A stretch of DNA of 64,000 nt from Halobacillus sp. Nhm2S1 (GTDB taxonomy: Bacteria; Bacillota; Bacilli; Bacillales; Halobacillaceae), in the NCBI RefSeq assembly GCF_019599545.1, contig NZ_JAIEZV010000004.1:434001-498000 (forward strand), written 5' to 3'. How positions within the stretch are numbered: the stretch's first letter is position 1; the number at the start of each line of letters is the position of its first letter. Below are positions 58,972 to 64,000 of this stretch, in pieces. The notes beneath the pieces were generated by a model. That model made no database searches. It was not told the origin of the DNA and was given only the letters and a program-made list of their open reading frames with translations. A program made the translations under genes and the position numbers.

Positions 58972-60225
58972 TTAGAATTGGAAATCCCCATCCTTCATTA
59001 ACAGGACTTCAGTTCCACCTTCTTTAATACCCACTACTTTCATATCTTCGGTACCAAAGGTCATATTGACTGACAAAAGGGAAGTATTCAGCCCCATTGC
59101 TTTCAACTTTTCCTCAGATTGGTCAATGCCATTTTTAATATTGGAAGGAGATGCATTTCCGATTCCAATATGACAGGACGTATTTTCATCAAACAATGTA
59201 TTGTAAAAAAGAATATCTTCCTGGGCGAGAGGAGATTTATTAGATACCAAGGCAATTTCACCTAGATAATGTGAACCTTCATCTGTTTCGATGAGATTTT
59301 GTAACACTCCCTGTCCCTTTGCGGCATAATAGTCGGTAATCCGTCCATCTTTAAAAATCAGATAAAACTCTTCGACGACACTTCCCCCATAGATAAGAGG
59401 TTTAGTACCTACCAATTTTCCATTCACCTTATGTTTATGGGGAGCAGTAAATATTTCTTCCGTAGGAATGTTCGGAAAGAAAGGTATTCCTTTTTTATCT
59501 CTGACACCCCCACCAATAAAGATGTGATTGTTAGGCATACCTGTGACTAAATCCGTTCCTCGACTATTGGTAAAGTGCAGGGTGTCAAACTGGAAATCGT
59601 TTAAAAACGTTTTCCGTGACTCGAAGGCGCGGTCATGATTTTCCCAGTTTTTGATAGTATTTGTACCATCTGCTCGCGCTCCACGTAAAATAGCTTGCCA
59701 TAACGATTGCACGGCTTCTTCTTCACTTACGTGCGGAAATACTTTCGTGGCCCATGCGAAGGACGGAACAGCTAGAAGACACCAGCGTATCTCGTGGGAC
59801 ATAATCTTTGCATAATAACTTTCCAACTTGGTCCGGGAGGCCTTTTGAAAGCGACTAATCCGTTCTGGGGAAACTTCCTTAAAGACATCTAAGTTTTCAG
59901 AAATAATATGGATGTAAGCAGCACCTGCCTCATCCCACTCCTTAAAACGGGCAGCCTGCCAATCAGGAAAGTGATCGATAACACTATCTGCTGCATTTAA
60001 GTAAAATTCTTTTGTAGACTGTTCATCTGTCCAATCTATAATTACATTTGAAACTCCAGCCTCGTAGGCTACCGTTTGGATTAGACGAGCAAAGGTGGCA
60101 TTTTGTATATCACTATGAATAATCAACAATTGATTTTTTTGCAAATTCACACCAGCTCGTACAGCAAGCTCTGCATACTTTTTTAACTGTTCTTCACTTA
60201 TAAATTCATATATTCCTTTAATCAT
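58972..60225 (-). CDS. M29 family aminopeptidase homologue lacking two metal ligands
   Basis: 417 residues, full length for AmpS/aminopeptidase II. Conserved parts: NIPTEEIFTAPHK (metal Glu), HYLGEIALV (Glu323), FYNTLFDENTSCH (Tyr341, His352). The last metal motif, normally HVDFMIG, reads SVNMTFG here (Ser385, Asn387), so both the His and the Asp ligand are gone. Cytoplasmic. Either a pseudoenzyme or one with changed metal use. AGAGGTGAT precedes the ATG. Single gene with element R17 at its 3' end. Confidence 0.82.
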   Translation of the reverse strand: MIKGIYEFISEEQLKKYAELAVRAGVNLQKNQLLIIHSDIQNATFARLIQTVAYEAGVSNVIIDWTDEQSTKEFYLNAADSVIDHFPDWQAARFKEWDEAGAAYIHIISENLDVFKEVSPERISRFQKASRTKLESYYAKIMSHEIRWCLLAVPSFAWATKVFPHVSEEEAVQSLWQAILRGARADGTNTIKNWENHDRAFESRKTFLNDFQFDTLHFTNSRGTDLVTGMPNNHIFIGGGVRDKKGIPFFPNIPTEEIFTAPHKHKVNGKLVGTKPLIYGGSVVEEFYLIFKDGRITDYYAAKGQGVLQNLIETDEGSHYLGEIALVSNKSPLAQEDILFYNTLFDENTSCHIGIGNASPSNIKNGIDQSEEKLKAMGLNTSLLSVNMTFGTEDMKVVGIKEGGTEVLLMKDGDFQF

Positions 60226-60252
60226 TTAATATCACCTCTGTGATGCTCTTGT

Positions 60253-60308
60253 ATATGCTTATTCAAGAAATGCCCCCCTTTTCAGGAAGACTTTAAACTG
60301 AGATATCT
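60253..60308 (-). repeat. Array 3' element R18
   Basis: Core CTCAGTTTAAAG-TCTTCC (stem damaged), AAAAGGGGGGC, then ATTTCTTGAATAAGCATAT. Located 3' of the gene at 60394. Confidence 0.6.
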
Positions 60309-60393
60309 GGCAGGAACGGTTACTTTAAGTTATTTAACCCTATTTTTTGAGTCTTTGAATAAGTAAAATTGCGTTCTCTTAGATTTTCATTTT

Positions 60394-61218
60394 TTAATCT
60401 AAGTCCAAGAAGAAAGTAACAAAATCTCTTCCGAATTTGGACACTTCAAAGTTATCCTTAGATTTAAGTTTAGGTTCCTTTAGTTTTGGGAGAGAACGCT
60501 TATGCTTTGGATTTGTTAGCTTTTCTAAGTAAGAATATAGTTCTTTGAATTTTTTTGAAATCTCTTCTAGATCAGAATATATATTTAAGTCTGTTCGGGT
60601 TGTTAATACACCAATTCTATGAAGGTTACGACGCACTGCTTCATATTGCTCGTAATTTAGTCCATGTCTTTCCATTACATCTTGGTATGACTCTCTATTT
60701 TCGTGGTCAAGAACATAACGGGAAGAGTACATTAGTTTTAGTACTCCTATATCCACCATCCTTAATTCTTTCAAAACATCATAATAAGTAAGTATAAAAT
60801 CGTCTGATATTTGTTCATGGTGTGTAACGTTCACAAAGCCATTAACCATATACGCTATCTTTTCTTCTTGTTGTTCATCTATGACATAATCCATAATATA
60901 GGCAAATAGTTGATCTATCTTTTCTTTTTGTTTATCCGTCTTCTCTTCCATATTCATATTGACTTCGTTGATCTTTGCGTACAACTCTTCAGTAAAAACA
61001 ACAATATTTCTTTCAAACCGAGCACGTTTATATCCTTGAACAGCCCCTGAAACCACAGGAACAAGTGAACTTGCCGAATCAACAAGAATATCTCCTACCA
61101 TACTCGTGATAGATTCTTTAGCTACATTTCCACCTGCACTACTTCCCGCACTTAATATAGAATCAATTGTAAATCCTTTACCTGCCTTTTTTAAATCTTT
61201 TCTTCTATTCTCTTCCAA
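60394..61218 (-). CDS. Unknown protein with Gly/Ser-rich hydrophobic segment
   Basis: About 274 residues from TTG 61218, eight bases after AGGGTGA; a GTG at 61266 gives 290 but with a poor site. Residues near 15-60 (TIDSILSAGSSAGGNVAKES, then LVPVVSGAVQGYKR) form a small-residue-rich, membrane-seeking segment. The rest is helical and charged, ending in a Lys/Pro-rich stretch and FVTFFLDLD. No family recognised; the layout recalls pore-forming or abortive-infection proteins but nothing specific supports this. Element R18 follows. Confidence 0.6.
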   Translation of the reverse strand: MEENRRKDLKKAGKGFTIDSILSAGSSAGGNVAKESITSMVGDILVDSASSLVPVVSGAVQGYKRARFERNIVVFTEELYAKINEVNMNMEEKTDKQKEKIDQLFAYIMDYVIDEQQEEKIAYMVNGFVNVTHHEQISDDFILTYYDVLKELRMVDIGVLKLMYSSRYVLDHENRESYQDVMERHGLNYEQYEAVRRNLHRIGVLTTRTDLNIYSDLEEISKKFKELYSYLEKLTNPKHKRSLPKLKEPKLKSKDNFEVSKFGRDFVTFFLDLD

Positions 61219-61412
61219 TATCACAATCACCCTAATTAAATTTTTTGAATCCACATACCATCCCACTGCTCTTCAAATCAATCTATTCTTCAGAGTACAA
61301 GTTACCAATCCCCTATGTTATTAGTACTTCATTTACGAATAAGTACTGATTTGGTTCCATTGCTGCTACATGTCTCGAAGCCTTCCAAAATTAAATTCAA
61401 ATTCCTAAACAA

Positions 61413-61480
61413 GGAAAGGGCGAATATACTTATTGCATATTCGCCCCATAATTATTTTGATGGCTAAATACCGAGATATA
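61413..61480 (-). repeat. Array 3' element R19
   Basis: Core CTCGGTATTTAGCC (altered), then GGGGCGAATATGC and ATATTCGCCC stem. Located 3' of the anti-sigma gene at 61600. Confidence 0.6.
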
Positions 61481-61599
61481 TTTGTTTATACCTTCTCTAC
61501 ACTCCATATCTTTGTAATTGTTCAAGACCAAATTTATTAACCTTAATGACGCAAGATCACAGGCGCACACTACATAAGAAATCGCATGCGTATATGAAC

Positions 61600-62595
61600 T
61601 TAAGGAGTAATCCTTACCTCCGTTGATCTGTTTAATGAAAGTGTATCTTCCATTCCATTAGCCCTAATAACTATATTTATCTCTTCCAATTCTATAACAT
61701 TCTCAGGAAGACTGTCCCCAAAAATATACTTACTTTTCCCACTGAAATTGGATTCTACTGAAAACTTAGAATTCAGACCACTTATTGAGATATTTGACAC
61801 ATTATTTTCTTCCAAACCTTTCGAGTTTAAGTGAAGAAGGTAATCATCGTCGTCTAGCGGTTGTAAACGTACAAACCAGTTCTTACTCTCACCTTCGTAA
61901 ACAACTACTGAACCTCCAGTGACCTGGTTTATTTCCATAACTATTTCTGAAATATTTTGGCTAACTTCTTTATAAACAGAGTAATTGTGTTGAGATGAAT
62001 TATTTGCAGTTATTTCGCTTATTTTTTCACTTAATCCAATTAAGGATTCAGATATTGACTTATCGTCAATAAGCTCAGCCGCGGAATTCAAATATAACCA
62101 TGTAGGTTTTGTATCTGCTATTAACTTAGGTTGTTCTGAAAAGTTATCAAGTCGCTCTTCTTTATAATCAAAATAGGCATTAATATTATTGTTAATTTCT
62201 AAAGGGTTCACCTTTTCTCCTTCTGGCGTATAGAAAATGGAAGCGTTATATAAATAACCAAGAGCTACGCCTTTATGATATTCTTCAGGTACCCCCACAG
62301 TGTCAGGAATGTGTGAATTTGAATAGATCGGTTTTATACCCTCAAAATACATTTGCATATTTGTGTACGCTTCATTAGTGGTTGTAGTTCTATCTTTATT
62401 CTCATGAATTATGGTGTACCCTACAAAAATCATGACTAGAAAAGTAAATATGGTTAACGGATATGCGAAATATTTACTTTTACTTTCTTTTCTTGGTCGT
62501 TGTAGTGCATAATAGTTCCTTTGCTTTCTCGCGTTATCCATTTTGTGTTTAGGAAGAGCTTTTAACTTTTTCTCTACTTTATCTTGTTGCTTCAT
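61600..62595 (-). CDS. Membrane anti-sigma factor candidate
   Basis: 331 residues: cytoplasmic basic N-terminus (KVEKKLKALPKHKMDNARKQ, about 1-45), one transmembrane helix (FAYPLTIFTFLVMIFVGYTI), then an extracytoplasmic domain without recognised family (TTTNEAYTNMQMYFEGIKPI ...). It overlaps the sigma gene at its 5' end by 17 bp, the usual arrangement for a cognate anti-sigma. Start ATG 62595 with GGAGGG six bases upstream. Confidence 0.75.
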   Translation of the reverse strand: MKQQDKVEKKLKALPKHKMDNARKQRNYYALQRPRKESKSKYFAYPLTIFTFLVMIFVGYTIIHENKDRTTTTNEAYTNMQMYFEGIKPIYSNSHIPDTVGVPEEYHKGVALGYLYNASIFYTPEGEKVNPLEINNNINAYFDYKEERLDNFSEQPKLIADTKPTWLYLNSAAELIDDKSISESLIGLSEKISEITANNSSQHNYSVYKEVSQNISEIVMEINQVTGGSVVVYEGESKNWFVRLQPLDDDDYLLHLNSKGLEENNVSNISISGLNSKFSVESNFSGKSKYIFGDSLPENVIELEEINIVIRANGMEDTLSLNRSTEVRITP

Positions 62596-63091
62596 CACTC
62601 ACCCTCCTTCGAAAATTGAGTGTTTCACCCAGCTTTGTTTTTGCTCTATGATAGGTAGTGTCTACTTTCTCATTGGACCACTGCAATACTTCCGCAGTCT
62701 CATTAGTGCTTAATTCTAAAATCCCTCTACAAATAACTACTTCACGATATGAGCGTTTTAAATTCCTAATTGCAGTATAAAGTTCAATAACTTCTTCTTT
62801 ATCCATCAGCCTCTTCTCCGGGGTATCCGTATCTTTAGGGTTTTCTTGTAAGCGAAACAGATGCTTTAGCTTTTGTTTTCTAAAACTATCAATAGAAACT
62901 CTCCTCGCTATAGAAAACAGCCAAGTTTTTGGTGATGAATCTCCTTTAAATGTAAACCTTTTTTTCCAAGCTTTGAAAAATACCTCCTGCAATAAATCGT
63001 CAACATCATCTGTTTGATTGTAATACACTAAAAAGTTAAAGATATCCTGACTGTATTCTTCATACCATGATTCAAGGTTTTGATTGTCCAT
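62579..63091 (-). CDS. ECF-type sigma factor with membrane anti-sigma partner
   Basis: 170 residues. Region 2: DDVDDLLQEVFFKAWKKR, then SPKTWLFSIARRVSIDSFRK; region 4: LKRSYREVVICRGILELS and NEKVDTTYHRAKTKLGETL. Belongs to the SigX/SigV/YlaC-like ECF group. AAGGAGGAGGG precedes the ATG. A near-perfect ECF promoter lies just upstream, suggesting autoregulation. Confidence 0.88.
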   Translation of the reverse strand: MDNQNLESWYEEYSQDIFNFLVYYNQTDDVDDLLQEVFFKAWKKRFTFKGDSSPKTWLFSIARRVSIDSFRKQKLKHLFRLQENPKDTDTPEKRLMDKEEVIELYTAIRNLKRSYREVVICRGILELSTNETAEVLQWSNEKVDTTYHRAKTKLGETLNFRRRVSDEATR

Positions 63092-63122
63092 ACTCCCTCC
63101 TCCTTACAACTCTTTTCTAATT

Positions 63123-63150
63123 AGACGTTTTATGTATGGAAATCTTACAG
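63123..63150 (-). promoter_or_regulatory. Candidate ECF promoter of the sigma/anti-sigma operon
   Basis: Minus strand TGTAAG, 16-bp spacer, CGTCTA: close to the Bacillus ECF consensus (TGAAAC/TGTAAC, 16, CGTC). Ends about 20 bp before the ribosome binding site. Confidence 0.6.
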
Positions 63151-63233
63151 GTTAATTAAAAAAATGGTGAATTAAAATGATGTGCTATGTTTTTATTATC
63201 TTAACAATAATACAAAAAAACACTTTATTTACA

Positions 63234-63260
63234 TAAAAAAGTCAGCATTACATGCTGACT
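63234..63260 (-). terminator. Terminator of the alpha/beta hydrolase gene
   Basis: Minus strand GTCAGCA, 5-nt loop, TGCTGAC, then TTTTTT. It stands where the terminator part of element R20 would be. Confidence 0.8.
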
Positions 63261-63278
63261 CAGATCATTCTGATCCAT

Positions 63279-63318
63279 TAAAGCCCCCTTTAGTTGAACA
63301 CTCAGTTCCAAGGTATTT
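63279..63318 (-). repeat. Array 3' element R20
   Basis: Core CTTGGAACTGAG-TGTTC (stem with G.U pairs), AACTAAAGGGGGCTT. Located 3' of the hydrolase gene, with an unrelated terminator hairpin beyond it. Confidence 0.65.
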
Positions 63319-63347
63319 TTAGTTTAGTAAGTATTATCCATGTGAAC

Positions 63348-64000
63348 CTACTGCCACCTTCTCTTTATTTCCTTTACTACAACATCTGGATTGTCCCAAT
63401 GTAACATGTGGGAAGTGTTAGGGATTTTCTTTATATCTCCACCAGTTTTTTGCTGAAATATGCTCATAGTTAAATCCCTATAATCATCTTCTGATTTCGG
63501 AAGAGTAGCTCTAAGTAATAAAATCGGAAGGTTATGTGGAAGTTTTTCATAGATATCTTCGGTTTCATGTTTGTGCATGCCTTTGATAATATTGCCGGCC
63601 GTTTCACCTCTTGCATGCCAATAGTATCTATTGTTCTTTTCGAGTGCTAAATCTTGTGCAGCAAGATCTAATAAGGATGTTCTTCTGGAATCTCCATAAA
63701 CAGCAACTTCCAAGAATTCTTCCCAGGTTTCTACATGTTCTTCAAAATCTTTCTCATAATACATTACTTCTTCTTCCATTGTGCTAGCTTTTCTTCTCTT
63801 CGTTTGATACCCACCATCAATAATTATTGTATCTATCACTTTTTCTGAATGATTCAACAAGTAATATAAGGCAACAAAACTCCCCCATGAATGTGAGAGA
63901 AAGTAAAACTTTCTAATTTTCAATATTTCAATCACTTGGTCCAGCCAATTTGCCAAAACTGGCGTATCGTACTTTTCACTATTGCTAAATGGATCTGTCT
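63348..64000 (-). CDS. Alpha/beta hydrolase, N-terminus beyond window
   Basis: About 217 residues of a longer protein; the frame stays open to the right edge and enters with DPFSNSEKYDTPVLANWLDQ. Nucleophile elbow FLSHSWGS and C-terminal NTSHMLHWDNP supply Ser and His of the triad. Arrangement resembles proline iminopeptidase and epoxide hydrolase relatives. Followed by element R20 and a terminator. Confidence 0.85.
   Translation of the reverse strand, partial: TDPFSNSEKYDTPVLANWLDQVIEILKIRKFYFLSHSWGSFVALYYLLNHSEKVIDTIIIDGGYQTKRRKASTMEEEVMYYEKDFEEHVETWEEFLEVAVYGDSRRTSLLDLAAQDLALEKNNRYYWHARGETAGNIIKGMHKHETEDIYEKLPHNLPILLLRATLPKSEDDYRDLTMSIFQQKTGGDIKKIPNTSHMLHWDNPDVVVKEIKRRWQ

Noticed and set aside
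60394-61218. Abortive-infection or toxin protein
   Set aside because: Only the Gly/Ser-rich hydrophobic segment suggests it; no family motif supports the call.
47726-63318. Interpretation as a CRISPR array
   Set aside because: Repeats are degenerate, spaced by whole genes, orientation follows the genes, and no cas gene is present.
47726-63318. Interpretation as a classical integron with attC sites
   Set aside because: No intI gene in the window and the elements do not show the paired RYYYAAC/GTTRRRY boxes; only the cassette-like layout is retained as a hypothesis.

Overview
The window reads as chromosome of a spore-forming, salt-adapted member of the Bacillaceae (Halobacillus/Pontibacillus/Virgibacillus type). 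Basis: Gram-positive ribosome binding sites, many intrinsic terminators, Bacillus-type families (CotA laccase, PPDK with its DUF299 regulator, RlmCD, DUF4179 and PadR/HAAS systems) and a choline-to-betaine operon. The genus is inference. No tRNA, rRNA or CRISPR array was seen.

Region 1 (1-17 kb) is ordinary metabolism: a DUF1456 gene cut by the left edge; a LacI-controlled alpha-glucoside operon (binding protein, two permeases, alpha-glucosidase; no ATPase) with four matching operators; a long AlaX editing protein; a phosphofructokinase paralogue whose ATP site is rewritten; a prolyl hydroxylase; a cupin gene behind a 30-residue Tyr-rich peptide; topoisomerase III; a GC-rich 21-bp minisatellite; a NERD protein; and an iron alcohol dehydrogenase.

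Region 2 (16-42 kb) holds a large membrane protein, a hydrolase, a Staygreen homologue, RlmCD, an MFS exporter behind a leader peptide with two terminators (probable attenuator), the PPDK pair, betB-betA, tandem levansucrases, an Rrf2/nitroreductase pair, a copper-flavoured patch (membrane protein, cupredoxin remnant, CotA), an endonuclease I homologue, a nucleoside hydrolase behind a purine (guanine-type) riboswitch, and the two-part ThrE exporter.

Region 3 (42.9-47.6 kb) is a scrap zone: an IS91-type transposase remnant, an S-layer Ig-like fragment, a duplicated internal piece of betB, a large Cys-rich Ig-repeat protein and a PA-domain fragment.

Region 4 (47.7-64 kb) is AT-rich and built unlike the rest. 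Mostly single, small, mostly minus-strand genes are each followed at the 3' end by a shared element of about 40-100 nt: a short hairpin, the motif TCTTC, a GGGGGC tract and usually a terminator. About twenty full, half or decayed copies occur. The cargo is mixed: lipoprotein, acetyltransferase, small membrane proteins, a DUF6487 zinc protein, a broken DUF4269 gene, an M29 aminopeptidase lacking two metal ligands, alpha/beta hydrolase, and three ECF sigma loci, one of them coupled to PadR and a SEDS glycosyltransferase. It looks like a cassette array without a visible recombinase and is the strongest candidate here for something undescribed.
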